Assembly (NCBI GenBank): GCA_027483645.1
Contig: JAIXUD010000023.1
Coordinates: 26,639-90,638, forward strand
DNA: 64,000 nt
Source: Sphingobacteriales bacterium
GTDB taxonomy: Bacteria > Bacteroidota > Bacteroidia > Chitinophagales > CAIOSU01
Direction: 5' to 3'
In this document: positions 41,291-49,153 of the stretch, piece by piece
How the letters are laid out: every line of letters begins with the position of its first letter
Numbering within the stretch: the stretch's first letter is position 1
The notes under the pieces: model-generated
Databases searched by the model: none
What the model saw: the letters and a program-made list of their open reading frames with translations, nothing else
Told to the model about the DNA's origin: nothing
Made by a program: the position numbers and the translations under genes

Positions 41291-41320
41291 GGTTGGTTCT
41301 TGGGCAAAACCTGAAACCAA

Positions 41321-41421
41321 GCTATTTTCGCAAGCCCTGGCCCAACTTTAAGCGCTGACCTAACAACCAATTCAGTTCAGCCGTTCTGGGCTGGCCAGGA
41401 TTGATGAAATTAGACCCTCCC
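41321..41421 (+). repeat. Repeat A, copy 5
   Basis: CTATTTTCGCAAGCCCTGG box, CTGACCTAACAACCAATTC and CTGGCCAGGATTGATGA in order, ending at site P15. The core is more diverged than copies 3 and 4. Confidence 0.65.
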
Positions 41422-41445
41422 ACTTCTGTCAATCCTGACACAGGT
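41422..41445. repeat. 9-6-9 palindromic site P15
   Basis: Left arm ACTTCTGTC, spacer AATCCT, right arm GACACAGGT; flanking C/G extends the symmetry by one base on each side. It borders the copper efflux module on its left. Confidence 0.75.
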
Positions 41446-41694
41446 GATAAATCTCTCGCTATCTGTAGTTATTCAATAAACCCACAAGCCCACATACGAT
41501 TATTATATGTTGACCATCGGATGCACTTGACCTAGCTTTTATTGGATAAGTCGTTGGCCTTTGGGCAAATCTCCACCATTGAATACTTTATGGAAACGGG
41601 ATATTGTTATAACGCCCTTAATGGTTATCTGGAGACAGAGCGGGATTATTATTTGGTACTGGCCGACTGTACCGATATATTTTGTAGGATTGAA

Positions 41695-41722
41695 TTAGGC
41701 TGGGGTGAAAGCCCCAGCCTAA
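41695..41722 (-). terminator. Hairpin at the end of the HMA gene
   Basis: An 11-bp perfect stem (TTAGGCTGGGG / CCCCAGCCTAA) with loop TGAAAG, 3 bp beyond the stop of the minus-strand HMA gene. The following sequence is not U-rich, so termination is likely but weak. Confidence 0.55.
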
Positions 41723-41725
41723 TAC

Positions 41726-42064
41726 TTATTTCTTTTTGCAGCAACCGTCCAGCGCAGTGTATGCGGTAGGGTCGGCTTTTACATCATCTGCATCATATCC
41801 TGATTTCGATATAGCCGTGCGAATAGCAGCCGGATTGGTTTGTTTGGCATCGTAAGTAACGGTAATAGTCATCTTCTTGGTGTCCATTTCCACTTTCTCT
41901 ATACCTTTCAGCTCCGCAACATGCTTGGTAATATTGGGCTTGCAATCGCCACATTCATCACAGTGGCTACAGTAAATCTTGGTCTGCACGGTAACTTTTT
42001 CGGTCTGCGCATGGGCAGCGATACCAAGGATTACAAGAGACAGTATGAAGATGATTTTTTTCAT
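41726..42064 (-). CDS. Exported HMA-domain metal-binding protein
   Basis: 112 residues from the ATG whose complement is 42062-42064; a longer frame upstream begins inside non-coding sequence. The signal peptide (KIIFILSLVILGIAAHAQ) is cleaved after a typical AHAQ. The domain is VTVQTKIYCSHCDECGDCKPNI, with four Cys in Cys-x2-Cys-x2-Cys-x2-Cys spacing in place of one CxxC, then TYDAKQTNPAAIRTAISKSGYDADDV and a C-terminal GCCKKK. The extra Cys pair is unusual and could bind two Cu(I). A promoter-like pair of boxes lies upstream, so it is probably transcribed separately from the adaptor gene 154 bp further upstream on the same strand. Confidence 0.8.
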   Translation of the reverse strand: MKKIIFILSLVILGIAAHAQTEKVTVQTKIYCSHCDECGDCKPNITKHVAELKGIEKVEMDTKKMTITVTYDAKQTNPAAIRTAISKSGYDADDVKADPTAYTALDGCCKKK

Positions 42065-42082
42065 TTGGAAACGTTTAGGGTG

Positions 42083-42110
42083 CAAAAATACGGATAAACT
42101 ACGGGACAAA
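42083..42110 (-). promoter_or_regulatory. Candidate promoter of the exported HMA gene
   Basis: On the minus strand, TTTG (complement of 42107-42110) and TATTTTTG (complement of 42083-42090) match the -33 TTTG and -7 TAnnTTTG boxes with 16 bp between them. They lie 19-46 bp upstream of the ATG. Confidence 0.45.
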
Positions 42111-42217
42111 TTAAGTTTGCACAAAAATGAGTTTGAGGGCGCGCGTGGAGCAGATGAACCATACCATGCACCGTAATCGGCGTCGCATTTACAATCCAAG
42201 TTGGCCTCTATTGTTTT

Positions 42218-43420
42218 TCAATGCTCATGCCTCATCCCCGCACCGTTTTTCAGGATGAACTCGCTGCTTAACAAGTAGGCCCCATCGGTAACAATAATAT
42301 CCCCCACCGCCAAGCCCGAAAGAATTTCTACCCAATAATTGCTTTCACTGCCGGTAGTTACCATACGCTGCTCAAAAGTGTTCTCATCGGTTTTCACCCA
42401 GGCCGTTTTCATCTTTTCTTCTAGTATTGCTGATTTTGGGACAGATAAAACAGCTTGTGAGGTGCTTTGCGGATATACCGAAACCAACATGCCCGGTATG
42501 AGTTTGCCATTTTTATTATCCACTTGAATGCGGAGCAAATATATTTTTTGCCCCTTTTCTATAGTGGGATTACTATACACCAGCTTCCCTTTGTAAACAC
42601 CCTCATCACTCCCAGCGTGAATATAGTAAGCCAAGTCTTTGGCTTGGTTACTGGTTTCATTGGAGAACAACTGTGCCTCTACCCATATTTGCTTTAGCGA
42701 GGTGATTTTGTAAAGTGGCGTGCCAACATCAACGTACCCTCCTTCGGTAACCGATACCTCGGTAACATAACCTGCCTCTGGAGAAAAGAAAGTAACCGAC
42801 GGGCTAGGTGCACCCGTAATTTCCAATGCCGATATTTGTTTTTCGGTCAGTCCCCATAGCAACAGCTTGTTTTTTGCGGCACTTAGCATATCCGCTAATA
42901 TTGGAGATGCACTTGCGTTTGACTTTATTTTCTCAACAAGCACCAGGTACTCCTTTTGGTCGGCCAGTAGTTGTTCGCTGTAAATGCTGTATAAGGGTTT
43001 GCCGCTTTGCACATACACACCTGTTTCCTTTATAAACAACTTTTCAATTCTCCCCTTTGCCCTGCTGGTTATCACTTTTACCTGTTCTTCATCAATAACT
43101 ACTGTGCCCAAGATGGCATTGGCGGCAGTAATTTCCCGCATCCGTACCGTATCGGTTTCTATGCCTGCCAAGGTCTGTTGACGGCTATCAATAATAATGT
43201 AATTGCCCTCACGGTTGTCTCCGTCCTGATTATTCTTAGCCACTTTTACCAGCGACATATTACAAACAGGGCAAGCGCTGGGCGTCTTGCTAATTACGCT
43301 GGGATGCATAGGGCAAGTATAGTAGTATTCAGCGGACGCATCATTATCGGTATCGCCGGACTTACATCCTGATATAAACAGTAGTAACAACGCTATGGTG
43401 AGAAAAATAATTAGCCTCAT
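42218..43420 (-). CDS. cusB: CusB-type RND adaptor with HMBD motif, copy 2
   Basis: About 400 residues, started at the ATG whose complement is 43418-43420, so the gene begins 1 bp after the previous stop. A lipoprotein signal (LIIFLTIALLLLFISGC) is followed by a heavy-metal-binding HMBD motif (YYTCPMHPSVISKTPSACPVCNMSLVKV). A barrel-sandwich domain follows (GRIEKLFIKETGVYVQSGKPLYSIYS), then a coiled coil (LVLVEKIKSNASASPILADMLSAAKNKLLL), the return strand (FFSPEAGYVTEVSVTEGGYVDVGTPLYKI) and a membrane-proximal part (WVKTDENTFEQRMVTTGSESNYWVEILSGLAVGDIIVT). It is the last gene of the copper/silver operon. Two adaptors in one operon are unusual; each may bind a different pump or act together. 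Confidence 0.9.
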   Translation of the reverse strand: MRLIIFLTIALLLLFISGCKSGDTDNDASAEYYYTCPMHPSVISKTPSACPVCNMSLVKVAKNNQDGDNREGNYIIIDSRQQTLAGIETDTVRMREITAANAILGTVVIDEEQVKVITSRAKGRIEKLFIKETGVYVQSGKPLYSIYSEQLLADQKEYLVLVEKIKSNASASPILADMLSAAKNKLLLWGLTEKQISALEITGAPSPSVTFFSPEAGYVTEVSVTEGGYVDVGTPLYKITSLKQIWVEAQLFSNETSNQAKDLAYYIHAGSDEGVYKGKLVYSNPTIEKGQKIYLLRIQVDNKNGKLIPGMLVSVYPQSTSQAVLSVPKSAILEEKMKTAWVKTDENTFEQRMVTTGSESNYWVEILSGLAVGDIIVTDGAYLLSSEFILKNGAGMRHEH

Positions 43421-43421
43421 G

Positions 43422-44696
43422 TCAATCAATATTTAAAAACGTTTCACTGTCAGTCATCATCCCGGCTTGTGTTGCTATTTCCTCGTCTTGCTGCAAACCG
43501 CCTACAATTGTGGTCATGCCGTCGTACGCTGCTCCAGAAACTACCTTCCGTAACTCGAATACGCCTGCACCCGCTTTGGTGGTATCGGTTTTCACCCATA
43601 CGTAGCTATTCAAACCTGTATTGAAAACCGCCGAAGACGGCACTGTTAAGTTATCGCCCTCTATACTGAAAGCAATGCGTGCAGTAACCAATGAGTTGAT
43701 TTTAAGCTTTAGCTCCGAGTTGGGCAGCGATACCCTCGCTCGTGCAAAACGCTGGGCATTTTCTTCAAAGGTGAGCTCTACCAAAGAAATGGCTCCTGTG
43801 ATTGGTTGATTAGGAAAGGATTCAGATACTATTTCTAAGGGCTGCTTTTCGGAAACATTGGCAATGTATTCGGTTGGTATTGAAACTACTGCCCACACCT
43901 GCTTTAAATCGTTTACATTAAAAAGCACTTGCCCATCGCTTATGTACATCCCCTCGCGTATTTGGCCTATTGTGGAAGCAAATCCCTCCTCTTGGTTGTC
44001 TTTCCCCCCCATGCCCATGGCACTAGACGCACCGTCTTGGGTGGGTGAATTATTGCTAACAGTTGTATTCTCAAAAAACACATATCCACTAGAAGGGCTG
44101 AATATGGATACCGTTAAAGCAACCTCACCACTTTGCTCCAACTGCAAAATCTGGTTTGGGGTAAGGCCGAGCAGCCGTAACTTTTGCTTGGAGTTTTCAA
44201 TTAGGGAAGGTGATGCACCGGTTCTTAAAAGCAATAGATGCTCTTCCTGTACGGTACTCAGGCTGGGGCTATACAAATCCATTATCTTATCGCCCTTACT
44301 CACGTACTGTAAGCTGTACCTTATGTACAGCCGCTCTACCCTACCCCCGAACCTTGCCGAAACGGATTGGTTGCGGGTTTTGTCAAAATCGATATAGCCT
44401 TGTGCCGTAATGGTATCCGACTTACCAACGTTTAGCATCACTGTAGCTTGCCGGGAAATCACTTTGTCTTTGAGCAATGCAATTTCATCCAGCACCACAT
44501 CGCTTGCAGGCACCAGGTCCATGTGGCATATTGGGCATTGGCCCGGCTGGTCGCTTACCACCTCAGGGTGCATAGGACAGGTGTACGTCATACCGTCGCC
44601 ATGGCCGGCATGGCCATCGTGCTTAGGGCCGCAGGCAGAGAACGCGGCAACGAGCAGCACTAATGCTATTAAAGTCTTAATTGGTTTCTCTCTCAT
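43422..44696 (-). CDS. cusB: CusB-type RND adaptor with HMBD motif, copy 1
   Basis: 424 residues. A lipoprotein signal (LIALVLLVAAFSAC) is followed by HDGHAGHGDGMTYTCPMHPEVVSDQPGQCPICHMDLVPAS, an HMBD metal-binding stretch of the Y-T-C-P-M-H-P type. The rest is the adaptor fold: GGRVERLYIRYSLQYVSKGDKIMDLYS, a coiled coil (VQEEHLLLLRTGASPSLIENSKQKL), FSPSSGYVFFENT, and VWVKTDTTKAGAGVFELRKVVSGAAYDGMTTIVGGLQQDEEIATQ. It contains an unusual Ser/Gly/Met-rich insert before IGQIREGMYI. Its start overlaps the TolC-like gene by 20 bp, so it is coupled to it. It differs clearly from the second adaptor, which follows after 1 bp. Confidence 0.9.
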   Translation of the reverse strand: MREKPIKTLIALVLLVAAFSACGPKHDGHAGHGDGMTYTCPMHPEVVSDQPGQCPICHMDLVPASDVVLDEIALLKDKVISRQATVMLNVGKSDTITAQGYIDFDKTRNQSVSARFGGRVERLYIRYSLQYVSKGDKIMDLYSPSLSTVQEEHLLLLRTGASPSLIENSKQKLRLLGLTPNQILQLEQSGEVALTVSIFSPSSGYVFFENTTVSNNSPTQDGASSAMGMGGKDNQEEGFASTIGQIREGMYISDGQVLFNVNDLKQVWAVVSIPTEYIANVSEKQPLEIVSESFPNQPITGAISLVELTFEENAQRFARARVSLPNSELKLKINSLVTARIAFSIEGDNLTVPSSAVFNTGLNSYVWVKTDTTKAGAGVFELRKVVSGAAYDGMTTIVGGLQQDEEIATQAGMMTDSETFLNID

Positions 44697-45927
44697 AGTC
44701 GTACTCCGCCTCCAGTTTTAAAATATTAAAAAGCTTATCGTACATCTCCAACTTCTTCATCAGCAGCATTTCCCAAGCATCCAAAAGCACAAAGAGGTTG
44801 CCGGTGTTTTGCTTGTAAGCCAGTAGGTTCGCCTCCATGTTGTTTTCAAAAGCAGGAATAATCTCGTCCCGGTAGTTTTCGTACTGCTGGTTTTCGTATT
44901 TCAGCATAATGAGCTTTTCCTGCAGCATCCTACCCGCCATCAGTTCCATGGTGAGCCTCTCTTGCTCCATAGCCTGTATTTGATACCCGATCGCACTTAC
45001 CTCGGAACGGTACATTTTGCTCGACCACGGTACAATAGGTATGGTTACCATACCCATTACCGACCACTGGTTCGGCATCCCGAACATTTGGGCATGTTCC
45101 AATCGAATCCCAAAATCGGGCCTTACCCCCAGTTTCATTACCTTTTGCTCCAGCCTCATTGATTGTATATAGCTGGAAACGGCGGTAATATCGCTACGGA
45201 TGGAGATAACGCTCGTATCAACTAAACCTAATGCATAAAAGGATGGTGTTATCGAGGTGTCAATTTCAAAATTGGTATTCAAATCCCGGATCATCAAGGT
45301 ATTCAGGCCAATATTGCTCTCGGCAATCAGCCCGTTTAACATCAGCAACATGTTGTTCAACTCGGCCAGCCGCGCCTTGGCTTTGTATATGGTGGATAGC
45401 TGCGATTGATCGTAACTGTATCTAGCTTCGGAAGTGCTGATTAGCAAGTTTAAGAGCTCTTTGCTTTCCTCTATTATTTGCTGTTTACGCTCGGTTACAT
45501 AACGTTGGTAGTACAGTATTTTTGCCTCCCTACGCAAAGTGTTCTTGGTCCAATCGCTTTTGTTCTTTTCTATTTCGGCCAATGAGTTGAGATAGCTTTG
45601 CTTAGCATTGAGTTTGCTAGGGCTGGGTATCATTTGCTCAAGTGCAAAGACAATGCCCGCTTGGTTCATGGGATCGTTCCTGTCGTTGAGCATCGATAGG
45701 TTGTAGGGAAACTGCATCAAACCGGTTGAAAAGGTGGGTGGCATCCATGCTTTTGCACCCCCCGCCGTGGCTTCAATGGCCTTGATGTTCTGTTGATACT
45801 GAAGTATTGAAGGATAATTGGTTTCTACTTGGAGCAGCAACCTATCCAACGAAACATAAGAAGTATCTTGCGCTTGGATATTGTTCCAGAACGCACTTAT
45901 CAAAAGGAATAATATCGTCTGTTTCAT
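44677..45927 (-). CDS. cusC: TolC-like outer-membrane factor of the Cus operon
   Basis: 416 residues. A signal peptide (ILFLLISAFWNNIQAQ) is followed by the TolC (outer membrane efflux) repeats: VSLDRLLLQVETNYPSILQYQQNIKAIEATAGGAKAWMPPTFSTG and the second half TDITAVSSYIQSMRLEQKVMKLGVRPDFGIRLEHAQ. Helical barrel segments (LRREAKILYYQRYVTERKQQIIEESKELL; GRMLQEKLIMLKYENQQYENYRDEIIPAFENN) form the channel. It exports Cu/Ag through the outer membrane with the split CusA pump, whose second part ends 3 bp upstream, and with the two adaptors downstream. No fusion to the pump here, in contrast to the exporter at 0.7-5 kb. Confidence 0.9.
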   Translation of the reverse strand: MKQTILFLLISAFWNNIQAQDTSYVSLDRLLLQVETNYPSILQYQQNIKAIEATAGGAKAWMPPTFSTGLMQFPYNLSMLNDRNDPMNQAGIVFALEQMIPSPSKLNAKQSYLNSLAEIEKNKSDWTKNTLRREAKILYYQRYVTERKQQIIEESKELLNLLISTSEARYSYDQSQLSTIYKAKARLAELNNMLLMLNGLIAESNIGLNTLMIRDLNTNFEIDTSITPSFYALGLVDTSVISIRSDITAVSSYIQSMRLEQKVMKLGVRPDFGIRLEHAQMFGMPNQWSVMGMVTIPIVPWSSKMYRSEVSAIGYQIQAMEQERLTMELMAGRMLQEKLIMLKYENQQYENYRDEIIPAFENNMEANLLAYKQNTGNLFVLLDAWEMLLMKKLEMYDKLFNILKLEAEYDYERETN

Positions 45928-45930
45928 TCT

Positions 45931-47850
45931 TTAATCTTTAATATCTAAATACTGCACCTTACCGTTACGCTTCACTTCCATCTCCTTCACTATCTGGTAC
46001 ACAACGGGCAAAACTATGAGCACAAAGAGTGTTGAAGTAATGAGCCCGAATACAAAAGGAATGGTTATTGGCTTCATTACATCGCTGCCTATGCCCGTTG
46101 CCACCAAAACCGGCAATAAGCCAATCATATCGGCCATCACCGTCATCAGTTTCGGGCGCACCCGCATTACGGCCCCCGAAAAAACGGCGGATTGGATTTC
46201 CTCGCGAGTTAGTTGATCGCTTTTCTTGTTTTCTGCGACTTCACGGATGGCCTCGTTCATATAAACAATCATCAACACACCCGTTTCTACCGCTATGCCG
46301 AACAACGCAATGAAACCCACAGCCACCGCCACCGAAAAATTTACATCAAAGAAGTACATAGAAAACACACCGCCAACCAATGCTATGGGGATGCTGGTAA
46401 GCACAATGGCCATTTCCTTAACCGAATGGAAGGTGAAATATAGAATGAAAGCGATGAGGAGCAACGTAATAGGTATAATGATCTTCAATCGCTCTTCGGC
46501 CCTTACCTTGTTTTCGTATTGCCCGCTCCAGTTAATAAAGTAGCCTTTCGGCAGTTTATCAAAATCCCGCTCGATTCGCTCCTTGGCATCCTTTACCACG
46601 CTGCCCATATCCCTGCCCCTTATATTAAACAGTACTGTCCCCCGGAGCATAGCGTTTTCTGAATTTATCATGGGAGGGCCTTCGGATATTTCAATATCCG
46701 CTACTGCCGACAATGGAATAACGCCGAAATCCGGAGTTTGCAAAGGGATTCTGTTAATTGCTTCAATATCACTTCTAAAATCTTGTGCCATGCGCATGGA
46801 AACGCTGAACCGTTGGCGGCCTTCCACGGTACTGGTTAACGGCATTCCGCCTAATGCCATTTCGATGAGCATGTTTACCTCTTCGATAGATACATTGTAC
46901 CGCGCCAGTTCTTCCCGCTTGATTTTGATATCCAGATACTTTCCACCTGTAAGCTGCTCTACATAAAGGTCTGCAAGGCCTTCAATACCTTGTAAAGACT
47001 TTTCAATTTCTCTGGCAATGTTGTATATGGTGTCCAAATCCTGGCCATAAACCTTAATGCCAATATCCGTCCTAACGCCTGTTGAAAGCATGTTAATGCG
47101 GTTGATGATGGGCTGTGTCCAACCGTTCGTCACACCGGGAATTTTTACTTTTTCATTTATTTCCGAAATCAGTTTTTCTGTCGTCATACCAGCGCGCCAT
47201 TGCGATTTTGGTTTCAGCAGAATAATGCTTTCAATCATACTCATAGGGGCATTGTCGGTAGCGCTATAGGCGCGCCCGGCTTTGCCTAATACATTCTCGA
47301 CTTCCGGAATGCTTTTGATTATTTTATCCTGAACCTGCAAAATTCGTTTCACTTCGCTATTGGAAACATCGGGTAAGGTAACGGGCATAAACAACAAGCT
47401 ACCTTCATCCAGCGGTGGCATAAACTCAGAACCTAAACGTAACATAAACGGAATACTAACCAGCACTACCAACAAGGCAATGGCAATCACTGTTTTCTTC
47501 CACCGCTGGCAAATGCGTAGCACGGGGGAGTATATTTTGATAAAAAAGTTTGAAACTGGATTGCGGCTTTCGGGTATGAGCTTGCCCTTCATCAACGTGC
47601 GAAGCAACATGGGCACAATAAAGAGAGCCACCATCGCAGAACCGAACATGGTAAACGTTTTGGTGAGCACCAGCGGCGAGAATAGCTTCTTTTCTTGCCC
47701 TTCCAAAAAGAGGATGGGCGCAAACGAGACCAGCGTAACAAGGATGGAAAAGAACACGGCGCGACCCACCGTGCGAGAGGACCGCTCAATAATCTTTATC
47801 CGCTCTTCGTTGCTGATTTCCTTCGTGTTTCCTATGCGTTGCTTTGCCAT
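45931..47850 (-). CDS. cusA: CusA-type RND pump, C-terminal cistron of a split gene
   Basis: 639 residues. It starts MAKQRIGNTKEISNEERIKIIERSS, in the cytosolic loop after TM4 of the full pump. TM5-TM6 (AVFFSILVTLVSFAPILFLEG) follow, then the second large porter loop and the second TM bundle (SVAVAVGFIALFGIAVETGVLMIVYMN; TIPFVFGLITSTLFVLIVLPVVY). The Met-rich and Asp residues of the Cu/Ag pump class are in ANVQ..., in the first cistron. Its ATG overlaps the stop of the first cistron by one base (TAATG), so it is likely made by reinitiation. Both halves together equal a normal CusA. A break at a loop boundary is compatible with a working two-chain pump. Confidence 0.85.
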   Translation of the reverse strand: MAKQRIGNTKEISNEERIKIIERSSRTVGRAVFFSILVTLVSFAPILFLEGQEKKLFSPLVLTKTFTMFGSAMVALFIVPMLLRTLMKGKLIPESRNPVSNFFIKIYSPVLRICQRWKKTVIAIALLVVLVSIPFMLRLGSEFMPPLDEGSLLFMPVTLPDVSNSEVKRILQVQDKIIKSIPEVENVLGKAGRAYSATDNAPMSMIESIILLKPKSQWRAGMTTEKLISEINEKVKIPGVTNGWTQPIINRINMLSTGVRTDIGIKVYGQDLDTIYNIAREIEKSLQGIEGLADLYVEQLTGGKYLDIKIKREELARYNVSIEEVNMLIEMALGGMPLTSTVEGRQRFSVSMRMAQDFRSDIEAINRIPLQTPDFGVIPLSAVADIEISEGPPMINSENAMLRGTVLFNIRGRDMGSVVKDAKERIERDFDKLPKGYFINWSGQYENKVRAEERLKIIIPITLLLIAFILYFTFHSVKEMAIVLTSIPIALVGGVFSMYFFDVNFSVAVAVGFIALFGIAVETGVLMIVYMNEAIREVAENKKSDQLTREEIQSAVFSGAVMRVRPKLMTVMADMIGLLPVLVATGIGSDVMKPITIPFVFGLITSTLFVLIVLPVVYQIVKEMEVKRNGKVQYLDIKD

Positions 47851-49124
47851 TATTCGTCAGTTTTTAAAACTGCGTTCGTCAAACTCTTATAAGCATTTTC
47901 GGTCATCACCACCCCCGCATCTACCAGATCGCCAATGGCCAGCACTATCCCCCCCAACGACATGATGTTGAGACTAATGCCAAAAATCTTGATTAGGATA
48001 AAGCCTATTAATACCGATAACGGGATGGTGACAATGGCCACTAAGGCACTGCGCAAATGAAAAAGGAAAAGCAGAACTACCAGCGAAACCACGATAATGA
48101 CTTCTACTATGGCTTCCTTGAGTGTGGCAACTGCCGCTTCAATAAGGTCGCTGCGGTCGTATGCTATTTTAATAGTAACGCCTGGTGGTAGCCCTTGTTC
48201 TACATCTTCCAATCGCTCTTTCACGCGGTCAATTACTTCTTTGGGGTTTTCGCCGTATCTAGCAACTACTACGCCGCCTACCACTTCGCCTTCGCCGTTC
48301 TCTTCTACTATCCCCAAGCGGATGTCGCTGCTCATCTGTACATTCGCTACATCCTTTAAGGTAATGGGGATAGAGTTATACGAGCCAACCGAAATATCCT
48401 GAATGTCTTTAATGTCCTGTATATATCCCAGCCCCCGTATCATATACCCCATCCCGTTCATCTCCAAAATGCTTCCGCCCACATCGCGGTTGTTTTGTTT
48501 GATGGCATTGGCTACTTCCATTGCCGAAATTTTGTAATATACCAACTTGTTGGGGTTAATGCTTACCTGATATTGTTTTTGAAACCCTCCGAACGAGGCA
48601 ACCTCGCTTACGCCTTCTACATTTTGTAGGGCGAATTTTACGTACCAATCTTGCACGGCGCGCAACTCGCCCAAATCATACCCATCACCTTGCAAAGTGT
48701 ACCAAAACACATGACCAACGCCGGTGCCATCGGGGCCAAGGGTGGGCGTTACGCCCTCGGGTAAATATCGCTGGGCATAGTTAAGCCGTTCAAGCACCCG
48801 CGTCCTCGCCCAATAAATCTCCGCGTCATCATCAAAAATGACAAAAATGAAACTCATACCGAACATAGAAGATGCACGAATGGCCTTAATATCAGGGATG
48901 CCTTGCAAGTTGGAGACCAACGGATACGTTATTTGGTCTTCCATTATCTGCGGGTTGCGGCCCATCCATTCGGTGTAGACGATTACCTGGTTTTCCGACA
49001 AGTCGGGGATAGCATCCACTGGCGTGGTCATTACGGAGTATATGCCCCCTATCACAATCAGCAAAATGCCAACCCACACGATGAAGCGGTTATGCGTTGA
49101 CCAAGAAATTATTTTTTCTATCAT
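47850..49124 (-). CDS. cusA: CusA-type RND pump, N-terminal cistron of a split gene
   Basis: 424 residues. It starts MIEKIISWSTHNRFIVWVGI, contains TM1, the first porter loop (PDLSENQVIVYTEWMGRNPQIMEDQITYPLVSNLQGIPDIKAIR) and TM2-TM4 (VVLLFLFHLRSALVAIVTIPLSVLIGFILIK; LGGIVLAIGDLVDAGVVMTENAYKSL). The proton-relay Asp pair in TM4 is kept (GDLVDAG). It ends with TNAVLKTDE and TAA. A second stop follows six codons later in the same frame, and the frame of the next cistron is shifted. The pump is therefore made as two polypeptides. Gene order: CopB-type ATPase (29 bp gap), this cistron, C-terminal cistron, TolC, adaptors. Confidence 0.85.
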   Translation of the reverse strand: MIEKIISWSTHNRFIVWVGILLIVIGGIYSVMTTPVDAIPDLSENQVIVYTEWMGRNPQIMEDQITYPLVSNLQGIPDIKAIRASSMFGMSFIFVIFDDDAEIYWARTRVLERLNYAQRYLPEGVTPTLGPDGTGVGHVFWYTLQGDGYDLGELRAVQDWYVKFALQNVEGVSEVASFGGFQKQYQVSINPNKLVYYKISAMEVANAIKQNNRDVGGSILEMNGMGYMIRGLGYIQDIKDIQDISVGSYNSIPITLKDVANVQMSSDIRLGIVEENGEGEVVGGVVVARYGENPKEVIDRVKERLEDVEQGLPPGVTIKIAYDRSDLIEAAVATLKEAIVEVIIVVSLVVLLFLFHLRSALVAIVTIPLSVLIGFILIKIFGISLNIMSLGGIVLAIGDLVDAGVVMTENAYKSLTNAVLKTDE

Positions 49125-49153
49125 GTGTTTTTCTTAAGCTAATTGTTGTACCG

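Larger units (their letters stand above)
40671..41725. other. 1055-bp gene-free stretch with repeats, a MITE and two 9-6-9 sites
   Basis: It holds P14, repeat B copy 3 interrupted by a small inverted-repeat element, repeat A copy 5, P15 and then about 250 bp with no recognised feature except a hairpin at the end. The open frame at 41542-41694 (FGQISTIEYFMETGYCYNALNGYLE...) reads protein-like but has no known match, no start context and ends in the terminator stem, so I leave it uncalled. Confidence 0.65.

Noticed and set aside
41542..41769. Small gene on the plus strand in the repeat region
   Set aside because: Part of it reads like protein, but it runs into the terminator hairpin and the 3' end of the opposite HMA gene, and no start signal or match is recognised.
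47845..47870. Programmed -1 frameshift joining the two CusA halves
   Set aside because: A U-UUA-AAA string is present, but after a -1 slip the next codons are AAC and the stop TGA, so no fusion would be produced. Reinitiation at TAATG is the simpler reading.
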